Position numbers and translations under genes: made by a program. Shown one piece after another: positions 45,141 through 54,393 of a stretch of 64,000 bases of DNA. The notes beneath the pieces were generated by a model, which was not told where the DNA came from, made no database searches, and worked only from the letters and a program-made list of their open reading frames with translations. The number at the start of each line of letters is the position of its first letter. The first letter of the stretch is position 1. Origin of the DNA: an uncultured Francisella sp. (lineage in GTDB: Bacteria > Pseudomonadota > Gammaproteobacteria > Burkholderiales > Neisseriaceae). The stretch covers positions 434,001 to 498,000 of the forward strand of contig CALTVE010000002.1 of NCBI GenBank assembly GCA_943913135.1, given 5' to 3'.

Positions 45141-45166
45141 ATAGCGCTAAAATAAAAAAGCGCTAT
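45141..45166 (-). promoter_or_regulatory. Perfect 8-bp hairpin between gltX and ilvA
   Basis: ATAGCGCT (45141-45148) and AGCGCTAT (45159-45166) form a perfect stem with a 10-nt A-rich loop on the plus strand. On the transcribed strand the loop is T-rich, and a TATAAT overlaps its 3' arm. It could be a weak terminator for gltX or a leader structure for ilvA. Confidence 0.5.
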
Positions 45167-45180
45167 CATCGCTGGATTTT

Positions 45181-46530
45181 TTAAATGCTCAGGCGTTTTA
45201 AAGTTTCACCTTTGCCCAAAATCGCCATGGTTTCATCGATAGAAGCGCTTTTATTCACTCCAAGTAATTGACGGCGTAAAGGCATTGCTAAATCTTTCAT
45301 TTTTAGTTTTTTTTCTTTGATAAATGCGTTCATGGTTAGGTGTAGGTTTTCTTTATCCCAGGGCTCAATATTTTTCAGTTGCTCCTTAAAAGCAGACAAT
45401 AATTCTTGAGCATGGCTTTCTTTTTCTGGGCCTTTTCTATAAAAATAGCTTGCTTCCTGGGCGAGTTCATTTAGGGTACGCGAGCGATCTTTAAGGAAAT
45501 TAACAATAAGTGGTAATTTTTCATCGCTTTGAAGGCCTATTTCTTCCAATCGGAATGCAATTTTAGCGCTTAAATCTAGATCCTTTTTAATATAGGCTGC
45601 ATTTACCCATAGAAGCTTATCCATATTAAAGCGACTGGGGGAAGGGCTGACTTGTTTAAAATCAAACCACTCTATAAATTGTTGGCGGCTAAAAAGTTCT
45701 TCATCGCCATGCGCCCAGCCCAGGCGAGCAAGGTAATTTAATAGCGCCTCCGGTAAAATGCCCATTTTTTCATAATCGGCGATACTTACTGGATCGCGAC
45801 GTTTAGACATTTTTTGTCCCTTATCATTAAAAATCATCGGTAGATGCGCATATTCAGGGACTGGTGCCTCCAGGGCTTTTAAAATCTGGATTTGTTTGGG
45901 GGTGTTATTGACATGGTCATCCCCGCGTATCACATGGCTGATGCCGCTATCCCAATCATCGACCACTACACACAGATTGTAGGTGGGGGTGCCATCACTG
46001 CGAGCAATAATAAAATCATCTATCTGGTCATTTTGAAAAGATAGATTCCCTTTTACCCAATCATGCCAAGCGGTCTCACCTTCTTTAGGCATTTTAAAAC
46101 GCACTACAGGGGTTATGCCTTCAGGGATAGGGGGTAAAGTCTTGCCTTCTTTTGGACGCCAGGTGCGGTCATAAAAAAAACGCTTGCCTTGTTTTTCCGC
46201 GTGATCTCTTTGGAGGGATAACTCTTGACTGCTGGTATAACAATAGTAAGCCTTACCTGCTTGTAATAGGTCTTGAATCACTTCTCTATAGCGGTTAAAA
46301 CGCTGACTTTGGAAATAAGGACCTTGTTGATAATCAAGGTTCAACCATTTTAATCCTTGTAAAATTACTGCTACCGATTCTTGAGTAGAACGTTTTTGGT
46401 CGGTATCTTCGATGCGTAAAACAAATTCTCCCCCCCTTTTTTTAGCATATGCCCAAGAAAAAAGGGCAGTTCTAACCCCACCAATATGTAGTAAACCAGT
46501 AGGGCTGGGCGCAAAACGAGTACGTACCAT
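45181..46530 (-). CDS. gltX: Glutamate-tRNA ligase
   Basis: Class I aminoacyl-tRNA synthetase for Glu. The ATG at 46530 (MVRTRFAPSPTG) has AAGGA 6 nt upstream and gives 449 residues; the frame is open six codons further. The HIGH-type motif is HIGG, and KMSKR is the KMSKS motif. The anticodon-binding domain ends in PLRRQLLG. The zinc-site Cys cluster of E. coli GltX is not kept (CYTSSQEL, one Cys only). Whether it is discriminating (Glu only) cannot be told by eye. Confidence 0.96.
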   Translation of the reverse strand: MVRTRFAPSPTGLLHIGGVRTALFSWAYAKKRGGEFVLRIEDTDQKRSTQESVAVILQGLKWLNLDYQQGPYFQSQRFNRYREVIQDLLQAGKAYYCYTSSQELSLQRDHAEKQGKRFFYDRTWRPKEGKTLPPIPEGITPVVRFKMPKEGETAWHDWVKGNLSFQNDQIDDFIIARSDGTPTYNLCVVVDDWDSGISHVIRGDDHVNNTPKQIQILKALEAPVPEYAHLPMIFNDKGQKMSKRRDPVSIADYEKMGILPEALLNYLARLGWAHGDEELFSRQQFIEWFDFKQVSPSPSRFNMDKLLWVNAAYIKKDLDLSAKIAFRLEEIGLQSDEKLPLIVNFLKDRSRTLNELAQEASYFYRKGPEKESHAQELLSAFKEQLKNIEPWDKENLHLTMNAFIKEKKLKMKDLAMPLRRQLLGVNKSASIDETMAILGKGETLKRLSI

Positions 46531-46617
46531 AGTTATCCTTATCTGCAATTCTTATGAACATTAGACACAGCGTCCGAATTATCGCTTAATTCGCTTTTCC
46601 TAGGCAAGGGAACAGGT

Positions 46618-46646
46618 TTTACATTGCGCTTTTAAGCCGTTAGAAT
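46618..46646 (+). promoter_or_regulatory. Candidate promoter of the tyrS-dapC-fabDG-gloB cluster
   Basis: TTTACA (46618-46623), a 17-nt spacer and TAGAAT (46641-46646), each one base from consensus. It lies about 50 nt before the tyrS ATG, in the gap to the divergent gltX. Confidence 0.7.
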
Positions 46647-46695
46647 GGCGCACAGACCAGTGATAAGGTAAAAGAGATAAAGATAGGATGAGAAT

Positions 46696-47970
46696 ATGAA
46701 TGCATTATTAACCGATTTAAAAAACCGTGGGCTCATCCAACAAACCACAGATATAGAAGCTTTATCTCATGCCCTAGATGTAGGACCCCTCACATTGTAT
46801 TGTGGCTTTGATCCTACGGCCGATAGTCTTCATGTGGGACATTTACTGCCTTTATTAGTTTTACGCCGTTTTCAAAAAGCAGGTCACCGCCCCATTGCTT
46901 TAATAGGAGGTGCTACGGGCCTAATTGGCGATCCTAGTTTTAAAAATAAAGAGAGGATACTCAACAGTGAAGAAACGGTAGCCGCATGGGTAGGCGCTCT
47001 CCAAAAACAACTTGCTCATTTTCTTCCTCAAAATGAAGGGCAAGGTGCATTATTTCTTAATAATGCTACCTGGATAGCCCCTATGGGGATATTGAGTTTT
47101 TTGCGTGATATAGGTAAATATTTTTCAGTCAACGCGATGATGAATAAAGAAGCAGTGAAAGAGCGTCTTTCACGCCAAGAAGTCGGAATTTCTTTTACTG
47201 AATTTTCTTATGCACTGTTACAGTCTTATGATTTTGTTATTTTAAACCGAGATTATCAGTGTAGTTTGCAGATCGGCGGATCGGATCAATGGGGTAATAT
47301 TACCTCTGGCATAGAATTGGTGCGCCGATTCAATCAGGAAAAGAATATCCATGCTTTAACTTTGCCTTTGGTAACCAAAGCCGATGGCACTAAGTTTGGC
47401 AAAAGTGAAAGCGGTGCAATTTGGTTAGATAAACGCAAAACTTCGCCGTATCAGTTTTACCAGTTTTGGCTGCAGGTAGCAGATGAGGATGTCTATCGCT
47501 ATTTAGCCCAATTTACTGATTTATCGCTCGAAACTATTGCCCGTATCAAAAAACAAGATAAACAAAGCGGTAAAAAACCAGAAGCACAAATGATTTTAGC
47601 CCGGGAAATGACTTATTTAGTCCATGGGCGGGAGGCGGTAGAAGCTGCACAGCGCATTTCGCAAAGCCTCTTTACCGGAGATCCTCAGAATTTAACTGAA
47701 GAAGACTTTACTTTCCTGGCTTTGGATGGCTTACCGGTATATTCAATTAAAGAAGGCATTTCTTTGATCCATGCCTTAAAAGAGACCGCTTTGGCCAATT
47801 CTAATAATGAATCTCGCAGCTTTATCCAGCAAAAATCCGTTCGCTTAAATGGTCGCTTGGTGATTGAGACAGATTATGTATTAGGAAAAGAAGATCAGCT
47901 TTTTGATCGATATACTATTTTGGCGCGCGGCAAACGTAATCGCGCGCTATTGGTGTGGGAGGGCACGTGA
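46696..47970 (+). CDS. tyrS: Tyrosine-tRNA ligase
   Basis: Class I synthetase for Tyr. The HIGH motif is HVGH in DSLHVGHLLPLL and the KMSKS motif is KFGKS, as in bacterial TyrRS. The C-terminal S4 RNA-binding domain is seen near 358-420 (SFIQQKSVRLNG). At 424 residues it is E. coli length. AGGATGAG precedes the ATG. Its stop overlaps the dapC GTG by 4 nt. Confidence 0.98.
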   Translation: MNALLTDLKNRGLIQQTTDIEALSHALDVGPLTLYCGFDPTADSLHVGHLLPLLVLRRFQKAGHRPIALIGGATGLIGDPSFKNKERILNSEETVAAWVGALQKQLAHFLPQNEGQGALFLNNATWIAPMGILSFLRDIGKYFSVNAMMNKEAVKERLSRQEVGISFTEFSYALLQSYDFVILNRDYQCSLQIGGSDQWGNITSGIELVRRFNQEKNIHALTLPLVTKADGTKFGKSESGAIWLDKRKTSPYQFYQFWLQVADEDVYRYLAQFTDLSLETIARIKKQDKQSGKKPEAQMILAREMTYLVHGREAVEAAQRISQSLFTGDPQNLTEEDFTFLALDGLPVYSIKEGISLIHALKETALANSNNESRSFIQQKSVRLNGRLVIETDYVLGKEDQLFDRYTILARGKRNRALLVWEGT

Positions 47971-49130
47971 ATTCACTGCTCAAACAGTTAAAACCCTATC
48001 CTTTTGAGCGGTTACGAGCTGATTTTTCAGGTCTTACACCTAAAGAAGGTGTAAAACTGATTGATTTAACTATAGGAGAGCCACAGCATCCGCTGCCTTC
48101 CTTCGTGTCCGAAATTTTAAATAGGGATTATCCAACGCTTGCTCATTATCCTTATACCGGAGGCAGCCGTGCCTTTAAAAAGGCATGTATGGCCTGGCTT
48201 TTTAAGCGGCATCAAATCGAGGTCAATGAAAACGAGTTGATTTCGGTCAACGGCAGCCGGGAAGCACTTTTTTCTTTCGCGCAAACGGTTTTAGACCCTA
48301 AAGCAAGCGATCAATATGCCCTATTGCCTAATCCTTTTTACCAAATTTATGAAGGGGCCGCGATTTTAGGAGGCGCTCAGGTGGTTTACGTCGATAGTGT
48401 TGGCGGCCGTCAGACTCCTGATTGGGAATCAGTGGCACCGAAACTATGGGATAAAATCCGCCTAGTTTTTGTCTGTAGTCCAAGCAATCCCACGGGGGCT
48501 GTTTTGCATCAGCGAGACTGGGAAACTCTTTTTGCGCTGCAAGATCGCTATCATTTTGTTATTGCTTCAGATGAATGTTATTCAGAAATTTATTTTGATC
48601 AGGCACCTTTGAGCGTTTTATCGGCGGCGAAGCGTTCAGGACGAGATTTTTCTAATAAAGTTCTTTTTGAAAGTTTATCCAAACGTTCTAATCTGCCCGG
48701 GTTAAGAAGTGGGTTTGTGGCCGGCGATGCTGCTTTAATTGATCGCTTTTTACAGTATCGAACTTATCATGGTTCGGCCATGAGCCCCTTGGTCCAGGAG
48801 CTTTCCATTGCGGCCTGGCAAGATGAATATCATGTAGAACAAAACCGTGTTTTATACCGGGAGAAATTTGCGCAAGTGATGCCTATTTTACAGAAAAAAT
48901 TTCCTGTTCCTTACCCAGAAGCTTCTTTCTACGTGTGGTTACCGGTTAAAAAAAGTGTCGAATTTGCTAAACAGCTGTATATAAATCAGGCGGTCAAAGT
49001 GTTGCCCGGCACCTATTTAGCACGCACTAATCTTGGGCATAACCCAGGAGAAAACCGAGTGCGCCTTGCTTTAGTAGCGGATATCGAAGACTGCTTAGAA
49101 GCGGCTAGGCGCATTGTTCAATTGGATTAA
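47967..49130 (+). CDS. dapC: Succinyldiaminopimelate transaminase DapC
   Basis: PLP aminotransferase (class I/II fold) for lysine and peptidoglycan diaminopimelate synthesis. The start is GTG at 47967, within GTGA shared with the tyrS stop; GGAGG lies 4 nt upstream. The protein begins MNSLLKQLKPYPFERLR, the DapC-type N-terminus. The PLP Lys is in ESLSKRSNLPGLRSGF, and CSPSNPTGAV is the fold signature. At 387 residues it is typical. ArgD-type or other aminotransferase activity cannot be excluded by sequence alone. Confidence 0.88.
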   Translation: MNSLLKQLKPYPFERLRADFSGLTPKEGVKLIDLTIGEPQHPLPSFVSEILNRDYPTLAHYPYTGGSRAFKKACMAWLFKRHQIEVNENELISVNGSREALFSFAQTVLDPKASDQYALLPNPFYQIYEGAAILGGAQVVYVDSVGGRQTPDWESVAPKLWDKIRLVFVCSPSNPTGAVLHQRDWETLFALQDRYHFVIASDECYSEIYFDQAPLSVLSAAKRSGRDFSNKVLFESLSKRSNLPGLRSGFVAGDAALIDRFLQYRTYHGSAMSPLVQELSIAAWQDEYHVEQNRVLYREKFAQVMPILQKKFPVPYPEASFYVWLPVKKSVEFAKQLYINQAVKVLPGTYLARTNLGHNPGENRVRLALVADIEDCLEAARRIVQLD

Positions 49131-49146
49131 CAATAAGGAGGGCAGA

Positions 49147-50106
49147 ATGGCCTTGGTTTTTTTGTTCCCAGGACAGGGGGCGCAGAGCGTTCATATGATG
49201 GATGGCTTTCAGAGTTCGGAAATTGTGCACCAAACCTTTGCCGAGGCGAAAGCGATTTTAGGAGAAGATTTTTGGACCCTATTACAGCAAGAGGGAAATT
49301 CACGTATGGACCAAACCATTGTAACTCAGCCCTTATTACTGACTGTAGGGGTGGCAGTATATCGTTACTTTAAGAGTCAAATAAAAAATAATACACAATT
49401 GCCTGATTTTTTAGTGGGTCACAGTTTAGGAGAATATACCGCATTGGTAGCAGCTGAATCGATAGATTTTGCAGAGGCCTTACCCTTAGTGCAGCAAAGA
49501 GCTCTCTATATGCAAGAGGCGGTGCCAAAAGGTGAAGGAGCAATGGCAGCAATATTAGGACTAGATGCTAAAACAGTAGAAACTCTTTGTGCAGAAGTAG
49601 CAGAAAGGGAAAACACTATACTCTCTCCCGCTAACTACAATACTTTAGAGCAAATTGTTGTCGCCGGTAGTAAGAAGGCGGTGGAGCAAGCAGGCTTACT
49701 TGCCAAAGGTAGAGGCGCAAAAAGGGTATTACCCTTATCAGTGTCTGTGCCTTCCCACTGTCTATTAATGAAAGGCGCTGCGGAAAAATTAGCGGTTAGC
49801 CTGAGTAAAGTAAATATTCAGTCACCTAAGATCCCGGTTATCCACAATTTCGATGTACAAGTTCACCCAGAACCAGATGCTATCCGTGAAGCGCTTATTG
49901 CCCAGCTTTATTCTCCTGTGCGTTGGAGTAAGAGCATACTTCATTTGCTGGAATTAGGAGTACATCATGCTGTTGAATGTTCTCCATCTAAGGTACTTTG
50001 TGGATTGGTTCGCCGAGTAGCTAAAGAGATACATTGTGTTTCTTTTACTGATAGGGTGAACGTAGATTTTTTTATACAAGAAAAACGACAGGGGAGTAAA
50101 GAATGA
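49147..50106 (+). CDS. fabD: Malonyl-CoA:ACP transacylase FabD
   Basis: Loads malonyl groups onto ACP. The ATG at 49147 follows AAGGAGGGC and gives 319 residues starting MALVFLFPGQGAQS. The nucleophilic Ser is in GHSLGEYTALV, with the partner His in SVPSHCLLM. It overlaps fabG by 4 nt. fabH, normally upstream of fabD, and acpP, normally downstream of fabG, are both absent here. Confidence 0.97.
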   Translation: MALVFLFPGQGAQSVHMMDGFQSSEIVHQTFAEAKAILGEDFWTLLQQEGNSRMDQTIVTQPLLLTVGVAVYRYFKSQIKNNTQLPDFLVGHSLGEYTALVAAESIDFAEALPLVQQRALYMQEAVPKGEGAMAAILGLDAKTVETLCAEVAERENTILSPANYNTLEQIVVAGSKKAVEQAGLLAKGRGAKRVLPLSVSVPSHCLLMKGAAEKLAVSLSKVNIQSPKIPVIHNFDVQVHPEPDAIREALIAQLYSPVRWSKSILHLLELGVHHAVECSPSKVLCGLVRRVAKEIHCVSFTDRVNVDFFIQEKRQGSKE

Positions 50107-50840
50107 GCTTACAGGGAAAAGTAGCGTTGGTCACCGGTGGGTCCCGAGGAATTGGTGCTGCAATTGCAGAAGCTTTGCGTCTACAAGGGGTGAAGGTAGC
50201 AGCCACTGCTACTAGCCAGGAAGGTGCTGATACTTTAAGTGAACGTTTTAAAAATAGTGGGGGAAAGGGCTATAAATTAGATGTACGTGATAAAGAGGCA
50301 ATCTATGAGGTCGCTAAGCAAATAGAAACCGATCTGGGAAAGATTGATATTTTGATCAATAATGCGGGCATCACCCGTGATGCCCTGTTTATGCGCAGTA
50401 AAGACGAAGATTGGGAGGAAGTGATCGCTGCCAATTTAAGTGCTGCCTATCATACCAGTAAGGCAGTGATGCGCAACATGATTAAAGCACGAGGGGGACG
50501 TATTATCTTTATAAGTTCTACCGTAGCCCGCTTAGGGAATTCTGGACAGGCCAATTATGGAGCAAGTAAAGCAGGTTTACAGGGTTTGTGCCGTTCTTTA
50601 GCGAGAGAAGTAGGGGCGCGGAATATTACTGTCAACTGTGTAGCGCCCGGTTATGTAAAAACTGACATGACCCAAGCGGTGGAGCCTAGTTATTTAGAGC
50701 AGGTGATAAAGCAGATTCCCCTGCAGCGTATAGGGAGACCGGAGGAAATCGCTGCTGCAGTAACGTTTTTAGCTTCTGATGAAGCCAGTTATATCACCGG
50801 CCAAGTATTAGAAGTGAATGGTGGCATTTGGATGGGCTAA
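50103..50840 (+). CDS. fabG: 3-oxoacyl-[acyl-carrier-protein] reductase FabG
   Basis: NADPH reductase of the fatty-acid elongation cycle (short-chain dehydrogenase family). Seen are the cofactor loop TGGSRGIGAA, NNAGITRD, catalytic Ser in ISSTVARLG and Tyr-x3-Lys in YGASKAG. At 245 residues it is standard. It overlaps fabD by 4 nt, and the next gene begins on the base after its stop. Confidence 0.98.
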   Translation: MSLQGKVALVTGGSRGIGAAIAEALRLQGVKVAATATSQEGADTLSERFKNSGGKGYKLDVRDKEAIYEVAKQIETDLGKIDILINNAGITRDALFMRSKDEDWEEVIAANLSAAYHTSKAVMRNMIKARGGRIIFISSTVARLGNSGQANYGASKAGLQGLCRSLAREVGARNITVNCVAPGYVKTDMTQAVEPSYLEQVIKQIPLQRIGRPEEIAAAVTFLASDEASYITGQVLEVNGGIWMG

Positions 50841-51599
50841 ATGCTAAAAGTGCACCCTTTGCCTGCGCCCCAGTTTGGCGAAAGCAATTATATCTGGATG
50901 CTTCAGGAAGGACGGAATTGGGCCCTCATTGACCCAACCGATGCGGATACGGTGCTTCGGTTTTTGGGGGCCAAAGAGGGCGATCGTTTAACGGCAATTT
51001 ATTTAACCCATCACCATCTAGATCATACTGCTGGGGTGGCTCAATTGCAGTATTTTTATCCTGGTGTTCGCGTTCAAGAAAATCATCAAAGAGGGAAAAA
51101 AGCGGGGGAAGTGCTAGAGAGTTTTTCGTTCGCTGGTCATAAAATAACTCAGCTTTTTACCGGTGGTCATACTTTGGATCATGTGGTTTATCGGGTGGAA
51201 GATAGCGTAGATCATATTTTCTGTGGAGATGTATTGTTTAGTTGTGGATGCGGTCGGGCCGATGATGGTTCTTTAAAAGAACTTTTTGCTGCTTTAAATT
51301 GGTTTAAAACCTTGCCTGAAGAAACTCTTTTCTACCCAGCCCATGAATATACGCGCAGTAATTTGGCTTTTGCCCGTAATATTGATCAAGATAACCCTGA
51401 TATTGTGGCAAGACAGCAAGCGCTCGTTCAAATAGGAGTCAGCTTACCTACTTCTTTGCAGCAAGAGAAAAAAATTAATCCCTTCTTACGCTTACAAGAA
51501 CAAGGAGTATTAAGCGGGCTTAAACGAATTACAGGGCAAAGGCCTTCAACAGAGTATGCTGCTTTTTGCATGTTGCGCCAGTTAAAAAATGCAAGTTAA
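50841..51599 (+). CDS. gloB: Hydroxyacylglutathione hydrolase (glyoxalase II)
   Basis: Zinc metallo-beta-lactamase-fold enzyme that hydrolyses S-lactoylglutathione in methylglyoxal detoxification. The metal motif THHHLDH is near residue 56, GGHTLDH near 111, and FCGDVLFSCGCGR and YPAHEYTRSNLAFA complete the GloB set. At 252 residues it matches E. coli GloB (251). It starts on the base after the fabG stop, so it is co-transcribed with the fatty-acid genes although unrelated in function. The stop is 5 nt from the convergent tal end. Confidence 0.94.
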   Translation: MLKVHPLPAPQFGESNYIWMLQEGRNWALIDPTDADTVLRFLGAKEGDRLTAIYLTHHHLDHTAGVAQLQYFYPGVRVQENHQRGKKAGEVLESFSFAGHKITQLFTGGHTLDHVVYRVEDSVDHIFCGDVLFSCGCGRADDGSLKELFAALNWFKTLPEETLFYPAHEYTRSNLAFARNIDQDNPDIVARQQALVQIGVSLPTSLQQEKKINPFLRLQEQGVLSGLKRITGQRPSTEYAAFCMLRQLKNAS

Positions 51600-51604
51600 T
51601 TATT

Positions 51605-52657
51605 TTAGGTAAAAGTCTTTAAAAGGTCGTTAAATGCTTCTTTAAAGCGTTTTAACCCTTCTTCTTGCAGACGATCGGCAAGAGTGTTTAAGTCAACACC
51701 TTCTTCTTTAACTATGGCTAATACCCGTTTTGCCTCCTCTATGCCTTCTTCCAAGGTGGGTTCCGGTTGACCTTTCTGAATAAAGATATCCAGGGTATGT
51801 TCGGGGAGCGTATTGATGGTGTGAGGGCCAATTAAAGGAGAGACATAGTGTAATTCTGAATAATGAGGGTTTTTGCTGCTGGTAGAGGCAAACAGTAGCT
51901 CTATAGGATGGGCACCCTTTTTTTCTAATCTTTTCCATTCAGGATGAATAAAAATTTCTTTCCAATCCTGGTAAGCGCTTTTAGCGACAGAGAGCGCGAC
52001 CTTGCCTTGTAGATTTTCCGGTAATACGGGGTCCAAGGCGGTATCGATACGCGATAAAAACAAGCTGACTACAGCGCGAGTTTTATTTATCGGCAAGTTA
52101 CGATGGAAGCGATTTTCAAGGGCATCCTGGTATAGATTATAAATAGGTTTTAGATCGGCTCTAAACACTAAGGTCAGATTGATATTTATCCCCTCTTTAA
52201 GGAGGGTAGAAGCTGCTTTTAACCCATTTTCAGTAGCGGGAATTTTAATCATCACGTTGGGACGAGCAATATGTTCAAAGAGCCATCGACCTTCAGCGAT
52301 GGTTTTATCGCTATGATCTGCGTAATTAGGATCGATCTCTACACTGACATAACCCTGATTAAAATGATTTTTTTCATAGCATTCGCGAAATTCATCGCAA
52401 GCTTTTTGCACATCTTCAATGACAATACGTTCAAAAATACGCTTGCCACTTTCGCCTTTGTTTTTTAATTCCGATATCAAATCGTTATATCGGTCATCGC
52501 TTCTAATCATGGTGGAGAGGATGGTGGGGTTAGTAGTTACGCCGCTTAAACCTTGATCAATCAATTTTTTTAAATTGCCTTCATGGATTAGGGCGGGTGA
52601 TAAAAAATCCAGCCAAATTTGCTGCCCTAAGGCAGCGGTTTTGTTTAAGGTAGTCAT
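51605..52657 (-). CDS. tal: Transaldolase
   Basis: Non-oxidative pentose phosphate enzyme. The Schiff-base Lys is in VMIKIPAT, and the N-terminal IWLDFLSPALI and GVTTNPTIL are typical of the longer transaldolase subfamily found in actinobacteria, cyanobacteria and some proteobacteria. At 350 residues it differs from the 317-residue E. coli TalB type. It is monocistronic and divergent from the EamA transporter. Confidence 0.94.
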   Translation of the reverse strand: MTTLNKTAALGQQIWLDFLSPALIHEGNLKKLIDQGLSGVTTNPTILSTMIRSDDRYNDLISELKNKGESGKRIFERIVIEDVQKACDEFRECYEKNHFNQGYVSVEIDPNYADHSDKTIAEGRWLFEHIARPNVMIKIPATENGLKAASTLLKEGININLTLVFRADLKPIYNLYQDALENRFHRNLPINKTRAVVSLFLSRIDTALDPVLPENLQGKVALSVAKSAYQDWKEIFIHPEWKRLEKKGAHPIELLFASTSSKNPHYSELHYVSPLIGPHTINTLPEHTLDIFIQKGQPEPTLEEGIEEAKRVLAIVKEEGVDLNTLADRLQEEGLKRFKEAFNDLLKTFT

Positions 52658-52818
52658 GTAGTCTTTTGCGAAGTAGGATTAAAGTGTTTTCAATATTAGG
52701 GAGCGTATAATTCACTGATGGGTATAAATTACCTACAACGGATCTTTTTGGCAAGGAGATATTTTCTCTCATGTTAAAGTAGACAGTATACGCAGTGGGG
52801 ATACGAGGGTGTAAGTCA

Positions 52819-53727
52819 ATGAGTGTAATGCAGCAAAAATCCTGGTTAAACAGGCTGGGCTCGGGATGGATGATTATTTCGGCAGCCGGTTTTGCCACTA
52901 TGGGATTTACGGCCAAAATATTGATGAAAGATATGCACTTTTCTCCATCGGAATCGGTATTTTGGCGCATGTTAGTGGCAGTCTTCGTCCTCGGAGGGTT
53001 AACTTGGAAAAGAGGACAAACTTTAAAAACCCCTCATTTTACGGCGCAGTTAACGCGAGCGGCTATGGGGCTAACTTCTCTTTTGATGTATTTTTACCTG
53101 ATCACCCGTTTACCCTTATCGACAGCGGTGACCTTGTCCTACACTTCGGTCATTTGGTTTATTATTTTATCTATTTTTTGGCGACGGAAAGTAAAACTGA
53201 GTGTGGCTGTATGCGCGCTTGTAGGTTTTGTTGGAGTTATTTTAATGTTGCAGCCGGTTTTTAAGGGTGGACAAAAGTGGTTGGTTATTCCTGGTATGGC
53301 CACTGGTATGACGGCTGCTTTAGCCTATATTCAGGTCAAACAGCTTACTCTGATGCAGGAACCTGAGTGGCGAATTGTCTTTTATTTTTCCTTAATTTCT
53401 GCGATAGTCTCTGGGATATGGACAGTTTTTTTGGGTTTTCATCCCTTGACTTTAAAAACTATTGGCTTGATCGTTGTTTTAGGACTCGCTGGTTTAGTTG
53501 GCCAACTGTGTATGACTTTAGCCTATGCAAAAGGTAACTTATTTATTTCTTCCATTTTATCGTATTTAACCATTGTATTTGCTTTTATTTTAGGTGCTTT
53601 GTTTTTGCATCAGCGCGTGGATGGGAAAGAGTTGCTGGGCGCCCTGATGATTATTTTGAGCGGAGTGGCAAGTAATGCCTTCAACCAAAAAAAGATTAAA
53701 TTTAAGGAAAAATCGCATGGATGTTAA
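52819..53727 (+). CDS. EamA/DMT-family transporter
   Basis: 302-residue inner-membrane protein with about ten hydrophobic helices arranged as two EamA repeats. The pattern FYLITRLPLSTAVTLSYTSV in the first half is typical of the drug/metabolite transporter superfamily. The substrate is unknown. The ATG at 52819 has GAGGG 9 nt upstream; the longer ORF begins at a GTG without one. It overlaps nnrE by 11 nt, so the two are co-translated, though no functional link is known. Confidence 0.9.
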   Translation: MSVMQQKSWLNRLGSGWMIISAAGFATMGFTAKILMKDMHFSPSESVFWRMLVAVFVLGGLTWKRGQTLKTPHFTAQLTRAAMGLTSLLMYFYLITRLPLSTAVTLSYTSVIWFIILSIFWRRKVKLSVAVCALVGFVGVILMLQPVFKGGQKWLVIPGMATGMTAALAYIQVKQLTLMQEPEWRIVFYFSLISAIVSGIWTVFLGFHPLTLKTIGLIVVLGLAGLVGQLCMTLAYAKGNLFISSILSYLTIVFAFILGALFLHQRVDGKELLGALMIILSGVASNAFNQKKIKFKEKSHGC

Positions 53728-54328
53728 AACATCAACTGAAATGAAAGCGCGTGAAGAGGCTGCTTTTAATCGTGGGATCAGTTATTTGGAAATGATGGAA
53801 AATGCAGGTTCTAAAGCAGCAAAAGTGATTTTTGATCGCTATAGAGAGGCAAAAACGGTTTTGATCCTTTGTGGACGGGGAAACAATGCGGGGGATGGTT
53901 TGGTTGCAGCGCGGGTCCTTGTCGAATATGATTTACAAGTGAAAATTTTGTTTTTGATGGGAGAAAAATTTTCTGAAACAACTGAGATTAAAAAGAACCT
54001 CCTGCCGGCAGAAGTAGAAATTGTGTCTCATGGGCAAGAAAATTTATTAATGCAGAGTGATTTGATCATCGATGCGGTGTTTGGCACAGGATTCCGTGGA
54101 TCTTTACCCACTCCAGTGGAGAAAGTTTTTAACGTGGTCAATAAGGCTTCTAGTCATCGCATTGTTTTGGACATACCCAGTGGAATTAATAGCGATACAG
54201 GTGAAATAGCACCCTATGCCTTTATCGGTGAGTTTTCTTGCGTTTTTGATTCTTATAAGCCTTTGCACTCTATGAAAAAATTAAAATCTTATTTTGGGGA
54301 ACTGGTACTTTTAGATATCGGTCTATAA
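53717..54328 (+). CDS. nnrE: NAD(P)H-hydrate epimerase NnrE (stand-alone YjeF N-terminal domain)
   Basis: Interconverts the R and S forms of damaged NAD(P)H hydrate so the dehydratase can repair it. Rossmann-like loop GRGNNAGDGLVAAR is near residue 45, and DAVFGTGF and LDIPSGINSDTG complete the YjeF_N signature. The ATG at 53717 has AAGGA upstream. At 203 residues it lacks the C-terminal NnrD dehydratase domain that E. coli YjeF/Nnr carries; a separate NnrD may lie elsewhere. Confidence 0.92.
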   Translation: MDVKTSTEMKAREEAAFNRGISYLEMMENAGSKAAKVIFDRYREAKTVLILCGRGNNAGDGLVAARVLVEYDLQVKILFLMGEKFSETTEIKKNLLPAEVEIVSHGQENLLMQSDLIIDAVFGTGFRGSLPTPVEKVFNVVNKASSHRIVLDIPSGINSDTGEIAPYAFIGEFSCVFDSYKPLHSMKKLKSYFGELVLLDIGL

Positions 54329-54393
54329 AAGTAGGGATAAAAATCAGTCGATAAAAGGGGTGAAAAAGTTGAGTTATTTTAAGTTAAGAGGTG

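Noticed and set aside
54326..54360. Three spaced ATAAAA runs before rlmE as a regulatory array
   Set aside because: The spacing is irregular and AT-rich hexamers are common by chance; no promoter pair could be fixed.
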